Shown: positions 17,995-27,743, counted from the first letter of the stretch. The stretch: DNA of 64,000 nt from Renibacterium salmoninarum ATCC 33209 (GCF_000018885.1 NC_010168.1:1240001-1304000), one strand, 5' to 3'. Program-made: numbers and translations. The notes: generated by a model from the sequence alone, not told the origin.

Positions 17995-18020
17995 GTCGTG
18001 CTGAACTTGAACAGATGCAT
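17961..18020 (-). CDS. Thr-rich leader peptide of the thrS attenuator
   Basis: A 19-codon open frame starts 4 nt after the pncA stop codon: MHLFKFSTTTSGHPRRPSV, then TGA. It contains three consecutive ACG threonine codons (17999-17991), the hallmark of a ribosome-stalling leader peptide, and is followed by the alternative hairpins and terminator ahead of a threonyl-tRNA synthetase. Translation could start by re-initiation from pncA or from the weak GTAGAG 7 nt upstream. The match between codon identity and downstream gene (Thr codons, ThrRS) is the main support. The peptide itself probably has no other function. Confidence 0.75.
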   Translation of the reverse strand: MHLFKFSTTTSGHPRRPSV

Positions 18021-18024
18021 GCCG

Positions 18025-18642
18025 TTACTCTACAACGAGTTCGACGCCGGCGTCTGCCATCTCTGCCAAAGCTGCTTCCGAGGCTTCGACATCCACACCG
18101 GCGCACAAGTTCACCAAAAGCCGCACATCGTAGCCAGCCTGGATTGCGTCTAAAGCGGTTGCGCGAACACAATGATCAGTGGCGAGTCCGGCGATGGTCA
18201 CCGTATGTACGTCATTTTCGCGTAGCCAATCGTCCAAGCTCGATCGATCCTCGCTAGTGAGTTCTTGGCTGGCTTTCGCCTCGCCTAACGGCACCTCTAG
18301 ATCTGCTGCTAGGATGCCCTCGAACCCCGAATATGCAGCTGAAAACTGGCCTTTTCGGAAGTAAGCATCAATGTACTCTGCGTCCAAATTTGCATGCAGC
18401 TGGGCTCCGCGTGAACCTGCCACGCAATGCACCGGCCATGAATCTTGAAAATTCGGCGTCTCAGAGAAATGTGAACCGGGATCAATGTGCCAATCCTGAG
18501 TTGCTGCCACCACATCGAACTCGGTGGCGTCGTCGAGCAGCTCACTGATTGCGGTGGCAACCTCAGCGCCGCCGTCGACCGCAAGCGAACCGCCTTCGCA
18601 GAAATCGTTCTGCACGTCCACGATGATGAGAGCTTGTGCCAT
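18025..18642 (-). CDS. pncA: Nicotinamidase (pyrazinamidase)
   Basis: Hydrolyses nicotinamide to nicotinate, the entry step of NAD salvage feeding PncB. Cysteine-hydrolase landmarks are the catalytic Asp in IIVDVQNDFCEGGSL, the metal-binding DWH...H in ATQDWHIDPGSHF, the catalytic Lys in YFRKGQ and the nucleophile Cys in GLATDHCVRATALDA. 205 residues, slightly longer than average. The start at 18642 has GGAGA 6 nt upstream; an earlier in-frame start would overlap pncB. It lies 29 bp after pncB on the same strand, so the two form a salvage operon. With nadB broken in this window, this route is probably essential for NAD supply. Confidence 0.95.
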   Translation of the reverse strand: MAQALIIVDVQNDFCEGGSLAVDGGAEVATAISELLDDATEFDVVAATQDWHIDPGSHFSETPNFQDSWPVHCVAGSRGAQLHANLDAEYIDAYFRKGQFSAAYSGFEGILAADLEVPLGEAKASQELTSEDRSSLDDWLRENDVHTVTIAGLATDHCVRATALDAIQAGYDVRLLVNLCAGVDVEASEAALAEMADAGVELVVE

Positions 18643-18671
18643 TGTCGTCTCCGTAATTTGCGCTAGCGGGA

Positions 18672-20012
18672 TCAGGATTGGTACTCGGTAGCGATCACGG
18701 GCTCGCAACGCTGTAGCTGCCGCCAAGATGATGGAAGTTCGTTGGTGGCGGAAAGATGCTTCGCGGCGGCTCGCACGACCGCTTCTGCGCCAGTCCAGCC
18801 GTCCTGAAGTACGCCATTGATCACAAAATCCTGCAGTAGCGGGCGATCGTTGCCGTCGTCGTCAGCATGATGCCCAATACCAACGACTTCGGTCTGCGCA
18901 ATACCGTCCTCGGAACGTCGACGCAAGGCAAATTTCTTACCGCCAACGCTGGTCTTGTTTTTGGAGGCCTTCGCCACCGAGACAAATTGGCCGTCGTCAC
19001 CAGCACGGCTGACTAATTTATAGACCATGCCGGCCGTCGGCGCACCCGAGCCAGTAACCAGCGAAGTGCCAACACCATAGGCATCCACGGGGGCTGCCGC
19101 TAGGCCGGCGATAGCAAATTCGTCCAGATCCGAGGTCACGACGATGCGGGTATTGAGGTTACCCAATGAATCAAGCTGAGCCCGGACTTGCCTCGCCTGG
19201 GCCAGCAAATCCCCTGAATCTAACCGGACTGCACCCAGATCTGGACCAGCCAACTCAACAGCGGTGTTGACCGCGGCAGCGACGTCATAGGTATCCACGA
19301 GCAACGTTGTTCCCACGCCTTGGGCTTCAAGTTGAGCTTGGAATGCTGCGCGTTCACTGTCGTGCAACAAGGTGAACGAATGCGCGGCCGTGCCCACCGT
19401 GGTCACACCGTAGCGCAACCCGGCTTCGAGATTAGAGGTGCTGGCAAAACCAGCGATAATCGCTGCCCGTGCTGCGGCAACAGCTGCTTCTTCATGCGTG
19501 CGGCGCGAGCCCATCTCGATGCACGGGCGTCCCTGCGCAGCGGAGGTCATCCGAGATGCGGCGGAGGCTATTGCGCTGTCATGATTGAGCACGGAAAGCA
19601 CATAGGTTTCTAAGATGCAGGCTTCAGCAAAGGTCGACTCGACCATCAGGATTGGTGAGTCCGGGAAATAGACCTCGCCCTCGGCGTAGCCATATATATT
19701 TCCAGAGAACTTGTAATCAGCCAGGAAATCCAGAGTTTGTTGGTTGACTACCTTATTGCTTTGAAGGTAATTCAGCTCCGCTTCTTGAAACCTGAAGTTA
19801 GCAAGACCTTCTAACAACCGGCCCGTTCCGCCGACCACGCCGTAACGGCGGCCTTCGGGCAGCCGACGAGCGAATACCTCGAAAACGCTGGCACGCATTG
19901 CGGTGCCGGAAAGCAAAGCTGCCTGGAGCATGGTTAGCTCATAGCGGTCGGTCAAAAGAGCAGTGTTCGCGGCTGCGCTGGGGCGGGCTGGCCGGGCATT
20001 GATCGAAGTCAC
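18672..20012 (-). CDS. pncB: Nicotinate phosphoribosyltransferase
   Basis: Converts nicotinate plus PRPP (with ATP) to nicotinate mononucleotide, bypassing quinolinate synthesis. Family features are the N-terminal LLTDRYELTMLQAAL, the segment EMGSRRTHEEAAVAAARAA, ASTSNLEAG and the phosphate-binding AVRLDSGDLL...VVTSDLDEFAI...YGVGTSLVTG. At 446 residues it matches the actinobacterial PncB1 length. It begins 36 bp from the divergent clpS start, the same neighbourhood as in mycobacteria (pncB1-clpS). No NrtR-type palindrome is visible upstream, so it may not share the control of the nad operon at 59-64 kb. Confidence 0.95.
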   Translation of the reverse strand: MTSINARPARPSAAANTALLTDRYELTMLQAALLSGTAMRASVFEVFARRLPEGRRYGVVGGTGRLLEGLANFRFQEAELNYLQSNKVVNQQTLDFLADYKFSGNIYGYAEGEVYFPDSPILMVESTFAEACILETYVLSVLNHDSAIASAASRMTSAAQGRPCIEMGSRRTHEEAAVAAARAAIIAGFASTSNLEAGLRYGVTTVGTAAHSFTLLHDSERAAFQAQLEAQGVGTTLLVDTYDVAAAVNTAVELAGPDLGAVRLDSGDLLAQARQVRAQLDSLGNLNTRIVVTSDLDEFAIAGLAAAPVDAYGVGTSLVTGSGAPTAGMVYKLVSRAGDDGQFVSVAKASKNKTSVGGKKFALRRRSEDGIAQTEVVGIGHHADDDGNDRPLLQDFVINGVLQDGWTGAEAVVRAAAKHLSATNELPSSWRQLQRCEPVIATEYQS

Positions 20013-20048
20013 ATCTGTACTCTAATCCGGCCCGCCTAGAATGGGCAT

Positions 20049-20363
20049 ATGAGTATCAGCACCTTGGCGGAGCCCGTTGAACAGAGCGCGGTGGAAAACT
20101 CGCCTGCCCAGGACGCCTCGGGGGAGCATCCGTGGTCTGTTGTGGTCTGGGATGACCCAATCAACACCATGGACTATGTGAGTTACGTTTTCCAGAGCTA
20201 TTTTGGTTATGGCAAAGAACGAGCGGAAGCGCTCATGCTTCAAGTTCACAACGGTGGCAAAGCGGTGGTGTCCCGTGGGGCGCGCGAAAAAGCCGAAACG
20301 GACATGATGGCGATGCATTCCTTTGGTTTGCAGGCTACCGTGCGGAAGGGCTCCGATGTCTGA
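20049..20363 (+). CDS. clpS: ATP-dependent Clp protease adaptor ClpS
   Basis: Adaptor that delivers N-degron substrates to ClpA/ClpC-ClpP. The core WSVVVWDDPINTMDYVSYVFQSYFGYGKERAEALMLQVHNGGKAVV contains the DDPINTMDYV substrate-binding motif and the hydrophobic pocket. 104 residues, with a typical disordered N-terminal extension. A TAGAAT hexamer ends 6 nt before the ATG and there is no ribosome-binding site, so the transcript may be leaderless. It overlaps the DUF2017 gene by 8 nt and heads the clpS-DUF2017-murI-PDE-rph-rdgB cluster. Confidence 0.97.
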   Translation: MSISTLAEPVEQSAVENSPAQDASGEHPWSVVVWDDPINTMDYVSYVFQSYFGYGKERAEALMLQVHNGGKAVVSRGAREKAETDMMAMHSFGLQATVRKGSDV

Positions 20364-20937
20364 AGCGTTTAGAGTGAGCTCGGAAGGCATTACCGCCATC
20401 ATCGGCGAGGACGAACGGCGCATTTTGCAGGCAGTATTCGCCTCAGTAATCGCGATCCTGGAACCGAGCGAGTCAGAGGATTCGCTTGCGGCGCTGGTCG
20501 GTTGGGATGAAGATGTTGAGCTGCCCAGCGATCCGGCGCTGCTGCGCCTACTGCCCAACGGTATTGAAGGCGACGACGATGAGGCGTTGGAGCTACGCAG
20601 ACTCACGGAGCGATCCATTCGGCAGAGCAAGATCGGTGCATTGCGTGCTGCTAGTCTGATGCTTGAAGCTCAGGAACTGACCCTTAGCCGCGCACAAGCT
20701 GAGCTGCTCGCCCGGGCATTGAACGACGTCCGAATTGTGTTTTCTGAACGGCTTGGTCTCCATTCCGCCGAGCAAGTAGAGGCGCTGCACCGAGATTTGG
20801 AGTCCGAAGAAACCGCTGAAGCAACCGATCACGAACTGCGGACGCTACTTTATTTTGTGGGCGCGGTGCAGAACGGCGTAGTTCAGGCGCTTTTGGCCGA
20901 CCTGGACCAACAAAAACCGGAGGGCGCGGCCGGATGA
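20356..20937 (+). CDS. DUF2017 protein
   Basis: Conserved actinobacterial protein of unknown function (DUF2017), always next to clpS. 193 residues, predominantly helical and acidic, with no catalytic motif. Recognisable segments are [17 protein letters not shown] near the N-terminus, PDP-like [20 protein letters not shown], and [22 protein letters not shown] near the end. The start ATG at 20356 lies inside the end of clpS (8-nt overlap), which implies translational coupling. The stop overlaps the murI start (ATGA). A role in the ClpS/N-degron pathway is suggested only by neighbourhood. Confidence 0.9.
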   Translation: MSEAFRVSSEGITAIIGEDERRILQAVFASVIAILEPSESEDSLAALVGWDEDVELPSDPALLRLLPNGIEGDDDEALELRRLTERSIRQSKIGALRAASLMLEAQELTLSRAQAELLARALNDVRIVFSERLGLHSAEQVEALHRDLESEETAEATDHELRTLLYFVGAVQNGVVQALLADLDQQKPEGAAG

Positions 20938-21854
20938 ATCAACACCCTGTAGTTCAAGCCCAGGCGCCATTGGGAATCTTCGATTCCGGCGTCGGTGGCT
21001 TGACCGTTGCCCGCTCAGTCATTGATCAATTGCCAAATGAATCGATCTTTTATGTTGGAGATACTGCCAACGCTCCGTATGGGCCGTTGCCGATTGCCGA
21101 GGTCCGCGCGAACGCCCTGGGTGTAATGGATGAATTGGTGGATTCTGGCGTCAAGCTGTTGGTCATAGCCTGCAACTCGGCAACAGCCGCGGTTCTGCCA
21201 GATGCCCGTGAGCGCTACACGTTACGGCACGGAATTCCGGTCGTTGAAGTGATTCGGCCAGCAGTTCGCCGGGCGGTGGCAGCAACCCGGAACGGTCGAA
21301 TCGGCGTGATCGGAACCGAGGCTACTATTGGCTCGCGCGCCTACGAGGACTCATTTGCCGTCGCATCGGACCTGCAAGTAACGTCCGCGGCCTGCCCAAA
21401 GTTCGTCGAGTTCGTCGAACTGGGTATCACCGCTGGGCCCGAGCTGCTCAATACCGCGGAGGAATATCTTGCGCCGCTGAAGGCTGCCGGGGTGGATACC
21501 CTGGTGCTGGGCTGCACGCATTACCCATTGCTAACTGGCGTTATTTCGTATGTCATGGGCGACGGCGTGACGCTAGTTTCTAGCGCCGAGGAGACTGCCA
21601 AAGACGTCTATAAGGCGCTCATAGAGCACGATCTGGAGCGTACAGAGAATCTGCCACCGCAGCATCGCTTTATTTCAACCGGTGATGCTGAGGGTTTTGG
21701 CACCTTAGCCCGGCGTTTCCTCGGGCCGGAAGTTCTTTCAGTTGAACATGCCGCCCATGTTTCGGCACATTATCCAACCGGCTCGCTGGCTCGAATTACC
21801 CCGGAGATGCTGCGCGATGCGCATGCTTCGGCGAAGGCTGGGGGACTGCGATGA
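20934..21854 (+). CDS. murI: Glutamate racemase
   Basis: Interconverts L- and D-glutamate, supplying D-Glu for peptidoglycan. Cofactor-independent racemase with two catalytic cysteines: [10 protein letters not shown] (~residue 80) and [11 protein letters not shown] (~residue 195). The N-terminal [15 protein letters not shown] and PYGPLP are also typical. 306 residues, somewhat longer than the ~265 average, with a C-terminal tail. Start and stop overlap the neighbouring genes by 4 nt (ATGA) on both sides, so it is translationally coupled within the cluster. Confidence 0.97.
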   Translation: MNQHPVVQAQAPLGIFDSGVGGLTVARSVIDQLPNESIFYVGDTANAPYGPLPIAEVRANALGVMDELVDSGVKLLVIACNSATAAVLPDARERYTLRHGIPVVEVIRPAVRRAVAATRNGRIGVIGTEATIGSRAYEDSFAVASDLQVTSAACPKFVEFVELGITAGPELLNTAEEYLAPLKAAGVDTLVLGCTHYPLLTGVISYVMGDGVTLVSSAEETAKDVYKALIEHDLERTENLPPQHRFISTGDAEGFGTLARRFLGPEVLSVEHAAHVSAHYPTGSLARITPEMLRDAHASAKAGGLR

Positions 21855-22648
21855 AGCTCACGATAGTAGGCTGTAGCGGCTCATTCCCGGGCCCGCAATC
21901 ACCAGCTTCGTGCTACCTGTTGACCGCGCATGACGGTATTCGACCGTGGCGGATTCTGCTTGATTTAGGCAGCGGTGCCTTGGGTGCAGTCCAAAAATAT
22001 ATGGACCTTCGTGACATCGACGGCATATTCCTGAGCCACTTGCACCCGGATCACTGCATGGATTTATGCGGCTTGCACGTGGCTGTCCGCTGGGATCCAG
22101 ATGGTTGGGACGCCGGCCGAATTCCGGTCTGGGGACCAGCCGCCACCGCTGACCGGCTTGCCACCGCTTATGGCCTGGACCCAGAACCCGGTATGCGCGA
22201 AGAATTTGATTTCATTACGTGGTCTGAACGCACGGCCGTCTCACTGGGACCGTTCACGATCACGCCCTACGCAGTGGACCATCCGATGGAGGAGGCCTAT
22301 GCACTGAGGGTGGAGGTCAGCGAGTTTGACGGCACTGGCGTGGACCGGCGAGTGGTTTTGGCATATTCGGGCGACACCGACACTTGCCCTGGTCTGATCG
22401 AGGCCGCCCAAGGTGCACATTTTTTCCTGTGCGAGGCAGCATTTCAAGAGGGCCGCGATGACGCGATCAAAGGCGTGCATCTTACGGGTAAACGGGCAGC
22501 CGAAGCGGCAACAGAAGCCGGCGTCCGTCGTTTGCTTTTGACACATTTGCCGGTCTGGACCGATCCGTCCGTCGTCGTTGCCGAAGCCAAAGCTGCCTAT
22601 TCCGGTGAAGTAGCCGTTGCCGTGGCCGGAGTGCATTACACGATTTAG
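21851..22648 (+). CDS. Metallo-beta-lactamase-fold hydrolase (Rv1339-type cAMP phosphodiesterase)
   Basis: A 265-residue metallo-beta-lactamase-fold enzyme with the two-metal motif [14 protein letters not shown] (~residue 60), a further metal-ligand region AYSGDTDTC, and a late His in [10 protein letters not shown]. The gene order murI - this gene - rph - rdgB is that of mycobacterial Rv1338-Rv1341. There, the equivalent Rv1339 is an atypical class II cAMP phosphodiesterase. I infer the same activity. An RNase Z-like role is the alternative, given the neighbouring RNase PH. Confidence 0.87.
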   Translation: MKLTIVGCSGSFPGPQSPASCYLLTAHDGIRPWRILLDLGSGALGAVQKYMDLRDIDGIFLSHLHPDHCMDLCGLHVAVRWDPDGWDAGRIPVWGPAATADRLATAYGLDPEPGMREEFDFITWSERTAVSLGPFTITPYAVDHPMEEAYALRVEVSEFDGTGVDRRVVLAYSGDTDTCPGLIEAAQGAHFFLCEAAFQEGRDDAIKGVHLTGKRAAEAATEAGVRRLLLTHLPVWTDPSVVVAEAKAAYSGEVAVAVAGVHYTI

Positions 22649-22693
22649 ATTTTTGCTCAGATCGGCCAGGCAATTTTCGGTAGGCTTGGAGTT

Positions 22694-23446
22694 ATGTCTT
22701 CGACTTCTGTTACTTCCGACCTGCGCGCCGACGGCCGTACCGCTGATCAACTTCGCGATATTTCCATTACTCGTGGCTGGTCTAGTCAAGCTGAGGGATC
22801 CGCGCTGATCGAATTCGGTAACACGCGAGTGCTGTGTACTTCTTCGCTCACCGAGGGCGTTCCGCGCTGGTTGCGCGGCGAAGGGCGGGGCTGGGTCACC
22901 GCCGAATATGCGATGCTTCCCCGGGCCACTAATACCCGTTCAGATCGCGAGTCCGTAAAGGGAAAAATCGGCGGACGCACGCACGAGATTTCGCGGTTGA
23001 TCGGACGCTCGTTGCGCTCAATCATCGATACTAAAGCTTTGGGCGAGAATACGATCGTTCTTGACTGCGACGTCCTCCAAGCCGACGGCGGCACCCGGAC
23101 TGCCGCGATTACCGGCGCCTACGTAGCGCTCGCAGAGTCGATCCGTTTCGCGCGTGAAAACAAGCTCATTTCCGCGACAGCTCAGCCGTTGACAGATACC
23201 GTGGCGGCGGTCTCAGCTGGGATCATTGATACTGTGCCGATGCTGGACTTGGCCTATGTGGAAGATGTTCGAGCAGAAACCGATATGAACGTCGTGGTGA
23301 CCGGAAGCGGCAAATTTGTTGAGGTACAAGGCACCGCGGAAGGGGCACCTTTCGACCGAAATCAGCTTGACGCATTACTGGACTTGGCTTTGCTCGGCAC
23401 TGCGCAACTTGCTCAGATTCAACGCGAAACTCTCGGTTTGCTCTGA
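22694..23446 (+). CDS. rph: Ribonuclease PH
   Basis: Phosphorolytic 3'-exoribonuclease that trims tRNA precursors. Conserved parts are [28 protein letters not shown], the RNase PH signature [38 protein letters not shown], and the phosphate/metal site [23 protein letters not shown]. 250 residues, full length. A TAGGCT lies 7 nt before the ATG. The stop codon overlaps the rdgB start (TGATG). Confidence 0.97.
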   Translation: MSSTSVTSDLRADGRTADQLRDISITRGWSSQAEGSALIEFGNTRVLCTSSLTEGVPRWLRGEGRGWVTAEYAMLPRATNTRSDRESVKGKIGGRTHEISRLIGRSLRSIIDTKALGENTIVLDCDVLQADGGTRTAAITGAYVALAESIRFARENKLISATAQPLTDTVAAVSAGIIDTVPMLDLAYVEDVRAETDMNVVVTGSGKFVEVQGTAEGAPFDRNQLDALLDLALLGTAQLAQIQRETLGLL

Positions 23447-24087
23447 TGCCGGAGCTTGCAAGCGCTGAGCAACCACGACTCATTCTGGCTACCCATAACC
23501 AAGGCAAACTCCGCGAATTGCGCGAGCTGCTACGAGGCCAAGTGCCGGGACTTGATGTCGATAGCCAAGTGATTGATGCCGCGAGTGCGGGTGCACCTGA
23601 TGTTGCCGAGACTGGCGTCACCTTCGCAGAGAACGCCCTTTTGAAAGCACACGCCGTTAGTGCAGCCACTGGATTACCAGCGATTGCTGACGATTCTGGC
23701 CTCGCGGTGGAAGTTCTTGGCGGTTCGCCAGGAATTTTCTCCGCACGTTGGGCCGGTCAACACGGCGATGACAAGTCAAATTTGGCGTTATTGCTCGCGC
23801 AACTCGGGGATATTGGCCCGGAGCATCGTGCGGCAAAGTTTATTTGCGCGGCAGCGCTCGTAGCACCTGGCGTGGAAACGGTTGAACTAGGTGAGCTGAA
23901 AGGCGCCCTATTGGCCGCGCCGCGAGGTGAAAAAGGCTTCGGCTACGATCCCATTTTGCAGCCAGAAGGCTTAGATCGGTCCTGTGCCGAGCTGGAACCG
24001 GCAGAAAAGAACGCCATTTCACATCGTGGCGAGGCATTCCGAAAATTGTTGCCCGCGATTGTGGAACTGCTGAAGCCGCGCGTCTAA
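23446..24087 (+). CDS. rdgB: Non-canonical purine NTP pyrophosphatase (dITP/XTP)
   Basis: House-cleaning enzyme that hydrolyses dITP and XTP to monophosphates, keeping deaminated purines out of DNA. Motifs are the N-terminal LATHNQGKLRELRELL, the active-site segment TFAENALLKA, PAIADDSGLAVEVLGGSPGIFSARWAG, and GEKGFGYDPILQPEG. 213 residues, full length. Coupled to rph by a one-base overlap. The convergent DedA gene's stop is immediately adjacent, so the two transcripts must overlap at their ends. Confidence 0.96.
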   Translation: MPELASAEQPRLILATHNQGKLRELRELLRGQVPGLDVDSQVIDAASAGAPDVAETGVTFAENALLKAHAVSAATGLPAIADDSGLAVEVLGGSPGIFSARWAGQHGDDKSNLALLLAQLGDIGPEHRAAKFICAAALVAPGVETVELGELKGALLAAPRGEKGFGYDPILQPEGLDRSCAELEPAEKNAISHRGEAFRKLLPAIVELLKPRV

Positions 24088-24813
24088 CTAGGCTTGTTTC
24101 TTCTTCTTGCTGGCGCGCCAGCCCCGGATGACCTCGATCAGAATCGGCACAACCGAGATCAACACGATGATAACGAAGATCAAGTCTAGGTTGGCAGTAA
24201 CCCAGGGGAATCGATCGCCCAAAATAAAGCCAAGTAGCGTGACGCCGCCGGCCCAGAGCACGCCACCAATGACGTTGAAGAGGAAGAATTTCTTCCGGTC
24301 CATCTGCGCTACGCCGACAATTACCGGCACAAAGGTCCGCACAATGGGTACGAATCGGGCTAACACGAGTGCTTTGCCACCGTGCTTTTCAAAGAATGCG
24401 TGCGCTTTGGCGATGTTTTCCTGCTTGAAGAAACGAGAGTCAGGGCGCTTGAAGATGGCGGGACCGGCTTTTTTGCCGATCAGATAGCCCACTTGGTTGC
24501 CCACAATCGCACAGATGATCAGCAACAGCGCTAGAACCCAAATATTGATCGGCAGCTTACCTGCGGCGGTTAGCAGGCCGGCCGTGAAGAGCAACGAGTC
24601 GCCGGGCAGGAAGAACCCGATCAACAGCCCCGTTTCGGCAAAGATAATGGCACAGGCGATCACAATGACCCAGACGCCAAGCGTTGGGTTTAAGATGTTG
24701 ATCGGATTGAGCCAGTCGGGCAATAGTCCGGTACGCACAGGACCGCCGGTAAAACCCGAAAGCGTGCTGGAAGCGGACAATAGGGCGTGGCTGATCGTTG
24801 CAAGAGTCACCAC
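24088..24813 (-). CDS. DedA family membrane protein
   Basis: A 241-residue inner-membrane protein of the DedA/SNARE-associated family. These proteins act as polyprenyl-phosphate or phospholipid flippases and support membrane homeostasis. Diagnostic segments are the membrane re-entrant motif FAETGLLIGFFLPGDSLLFTAGLL, then NQVGYLIGKKAGPAIF, and the Arg-containing region FEKHGGKALVLARFVPIVRTFVPVIVGVAQM with the two conserved arginines. About five hydrophobic segments and a Lys-rich C-terminus (ASKKKKQA). The start codon is GTG. Confidence 0.93.
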   Translation of the reverse strand: MVTLATISHALLSASSTLSGFTGGPVRTGLLPDWLNPINILNPTLGVWVIVIACAIIFAETGLLIGFFLPGDSLLFTAGLLTAAGKLPINIWVLALLLIICAIVGNQVGYLIGKKAGPAIFKRPDSRFFKQENIAKAHAFFEKHGGKALVLARFVPIVRTFVPVIVGVAQMDRKKFFLFNVIGGVLWAGGVTLLGFILGDRFPWVTANLDLIFVIIVLISVVPILIEVIRGWRASKKKKQA

Positions 24814-24876
24814 TCAAGGGTACGTTACGCCGCTGTGCGAGTTTCTCAGCAACGCCGGGAACTAGCGACCAAATGC

Positions 24877-26782
24877 TTAGCCAAGGAGCTCGTCTGGGTA
24901 GCACCAGCGCCACGATTCGCCCGGCTCAATGCTGTGCATGACAGGATGCTTGGTTTCGCGCCAGTGTTGATCCGCGTGCCGACCGGGGGAGGAGTCGCAA
25001 CAACCCACTTCGCCGCACTGCAGACACATGCGCAGATGCACTGGCTCAACGCCCTCTCGGAAGCATTCCTCGCAGACAGGCTCCGTTGGGGCCCGGGGGT
25101 CTTGCGCGGCTAACAAGTGCTCACAGCCATCGTTACGGATCGCCAGCTCGGAGGGGTCACCAAACTCACTGTCCTCGGTGGCGTTTTCCAACATCGATTC
25201 CTCAACATCCAGACGATCGAGAACTTCGCTCAGCACTTCGTGGGCATATTCGCCAGTGCGGCGCAGGTTCAACACTTCAGCTCGTTCTGCTTCAAGCATT
25301 GCCCGCCGAAGCTGTCCATAGCGCTGCGAGGGCGTTTGGCCATCTGCCTCGGGCCGGCCTAATCGTTCCCAGGCGGCCAATCCTCGCTCCTGGGTGCGGC
25401 GTTTGAGCATCGCAAGCACTTCTGGCGGATCATCTTCGATGGTGATCTCTTTGAGCTTACTGAGCCCCGTCGTCGTCGCTCTTTGCATCAGCGCTGCCTC
25501 AGATAATAAGTCCTCGCGACGATCCGGGCCGCGGACGCCCAAGAGTCGGACCAAGGCCGGAAGCGTAAAGCCTTGGAGAGCTAAGGTGCCGGCGACAACG
25601 ACCATACCCGCTAAAATCAACACATCGCGATGCTCAAATCCAATGGGTAGCGTCAAAACCGCGGCCAGCGTGACCACACCGCGCATGCCGGCCCAGGAAA
25701 TGATTGCCGGATTAGTCCAAGGCGGCCGGGGTTCGTTTCTTCTGGCTGCCGGAATGAGCCGTGGTAAATAGGTGGCGGGAAAAACCCAAATCGGTCGCAA
25801 GAGCAACACCGCGCCAAGAATCGCAAGGCAGCCCCACCAAATGGTTTCCAGACCGAAATCATCTTGGCTGACTTTCGCCAGAATTGATTGTCCTTGCAGG
25901 CCGATCAATAAAAACACCGAATTTTCCAGCAGGAACTGCACGGTGGCCCAGTTGCTGCGCTGGCTCAACAGTGAGGCGCCGCCGGGCATGGCTGGGCTTT
26001 TGGCACCCATGAGTAAGCCGCAGACGACGACGGCGAGCACGCCAGAAGCGGGCATGTCTTCGATGCCGAGCGCGGGGATGTGCAGGGATCTCAGCTCTTC
26101 AGCCGGCAAATTAGGCCAGGAATGGCGCGGCCAATGACATTGAAGTGTTGATCGCAACGTTGCGCACGCGCTTGCGGATGTAGATCAGAATGATGGCTGC
26201 AACCAGACCGATCACAATGCCGCCGCCAGCTGCCCAGACAAATTGTGTGCCAATCTGCCAGGCGGAGACGGTTCCGGCCGAGGCAGTTATTGCGGCCCGT
26301 AGACAGACTAAGGCAGTCGCGTCATTGACCAACGACTCGCCCTCTAAAATGCTCACCACCCGGCGGGGCAGGCCAACCTTTCGCGCAATGGCGGTTGCCG
26401 CCACGGCATCCGGCGGCGCCACCACCGCGCCCAACGCAATGGCTGATGCCAGCGGAATACCGGGGAAAACCAGCCAAGCGACTAAGCCGACGCCCACGGT
26501 GCTGAAGATGACGTAACCGACCGAAAGCAGCCCGATGGCCCGCCGATTGGTACGGAAATCGATGAGCGAGGTTTGCAATGCTGCGGCATAAAGCAAAGGA
26601 GACAGCAGTGCGAGCAGCACAAATTCTGGGTCAAGCACGATCGGCTCAACGAACGGCAAATACGACACACCAGCACCAATGATCACGAGCAACAGTGGTG
26701 CGGAAATTCTGAGTTTGCGGCCGAGCCCGCTGACCGCGCAGACCAGCAGAATGACGAGCAAGAGCGTCAGCGAAAATTGCAT
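24877..26782 (-). pseudogene. Na+/H+ antiporter fused to UBP zinc finger, frameshifted
   Basis: CPA1 (NhaP-type) sodium/proton antiporter split by one extra base. The N-terminal ~220 residues (26782-26111) carry the membrane core with GAVVAPPDAVAATAIARK and EGESLVNDATALV. They end ...SMSLAAPFLA then TAA, where TAT TTG is expected; removing one A near 26117 restores ...PFLAYLPAEELR. The second frame continues to 24877. After the membrane part there is a cytoplasmic helical region. The last ~80 residues (CEHLLAAQDPRAPTEPVCEECFREG...LRMCLQCGEVGCCDSS...HADQHWRETKHPVMHS) form a complete UBP-type zinc finger. The antiporter-ZnF-UBP fusion is known in actinobacteria. Expression as a single protein is unlikely here. 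Confidence 0.87.
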
Positions 26783-26931
26783 AGACCTATTCTGTCAGTA
26801 GCGGGTCTGAGAGCATTCTCGAACGGTCAGATTTTGTGTGTCGAGTTTGTGCCGTGCGAGCTAGCGGGCTTCGATGACATACGTCATTGAGCCTGCGGGG
26901 CCAAGGTGGCAACATGGAGAGGTGATATGCC

Positions 26932-27726
26932 GTGAATGAGTCGTTGAATACCGTCCTAACCTTCATTGGTGAGCGCTGGTGGTTGATCTTTTTGCTGCCA
27001 GTCTTTGGCGGAATAGTTCGCTCGACCTTCGGCCGCGGCAAATCTCGACGTAGTCGGCTTGAGCAGCGTCGAGCTGATCGGCATGGCGGTTACCAAAACC
27101 GGGAGCAGAACTATGGGTCGCAGCCCGAGGTTTCTGTTCCGGTGGAAAAGACGCCTGCACAATTACGACTTGAGGAAACGCAGCGGCTTTTCGTTGATCA
27201 TGATGCAGTTAACGCACGTTGGCTCGATTACGAGCTTGATGTAGCTAAGCTGATCGATTTTCCGATGATGTCCGATGTGCGAGAGCCGCTTACGGTTGAA
27301 TTTTTACGGGCCAAACGACTAGCTGATGGATTGCGTCCGGAGAGCCCTTCCGGGGTTGTCAACGATGCGCAGCTGAGCGAGTACCGGCAAGCGTTACGCA
27401 ATTTTGAGGTCGCATTTGACGTGGCAGAGCGCGAAGCGCGAAGAATCAAGGATGCGCATTACACCGAGCCAGAGCGGCAACGGTTAGGTACGGCACGTAA
27501 ATTGTTCACAATGGCTGTTGACGATGCGTCGACCCAGGCGGAAAAACAATTGGCGTAAAGCCGGGCTCGTAAGGAACTTGACGGGCTTTTAGTGTTGCCC
27601 GAAGAGGCAATTGCCGCCCTAGAGCAACGAATTCAGGCGTAGCTTCTGCCCGGAACGACGCCGGTGGCTGAGCCAGTTGCGGAGCCTGTATTGCGGGTGC
27701 AACCACGAATGGGCCACGCGGAGTAG
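26932..27726 (+). pseudogene. Conserved membrane-anchored hypothetical protein with two nonsense codons
   Basis: An unassigned protein starting GTG (26932) with a near-perfect GAGGTGA ribosome-binding site. An N-terminal membrane span (WWLIFLLPVFGGIVRS) is followed by Arg-rich and helical regions (LDYELDVAKLIDFPMMSD..., FEVAFDVAEREARRIKD). The open frame stops at TAA 27556 after 208 residues. The same frame continues with clear coding character to a TAG at 27640 (SRARKELDGLLVLPEEAIAALEQRIQA) and then to a final TAG at 27724 (LLPGTTPVAEPVAEPV...). Both internal stops are one C-to-T change from Gln codons. The 208-residue product might still function, but I read this as a decaying ~264-residue gene. 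Confidence 0.65.
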
Positions 27727-27743
27727 CAAGATATTAGCCCGTT

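Noticed and set aside
26783..26931. ATGACATACGTCAT inverted repeat before the membrane-anchored hypothetical gene as an operator
   Set aside because: Only 5-bp half-sites and no second copy in the window; too weak to call.
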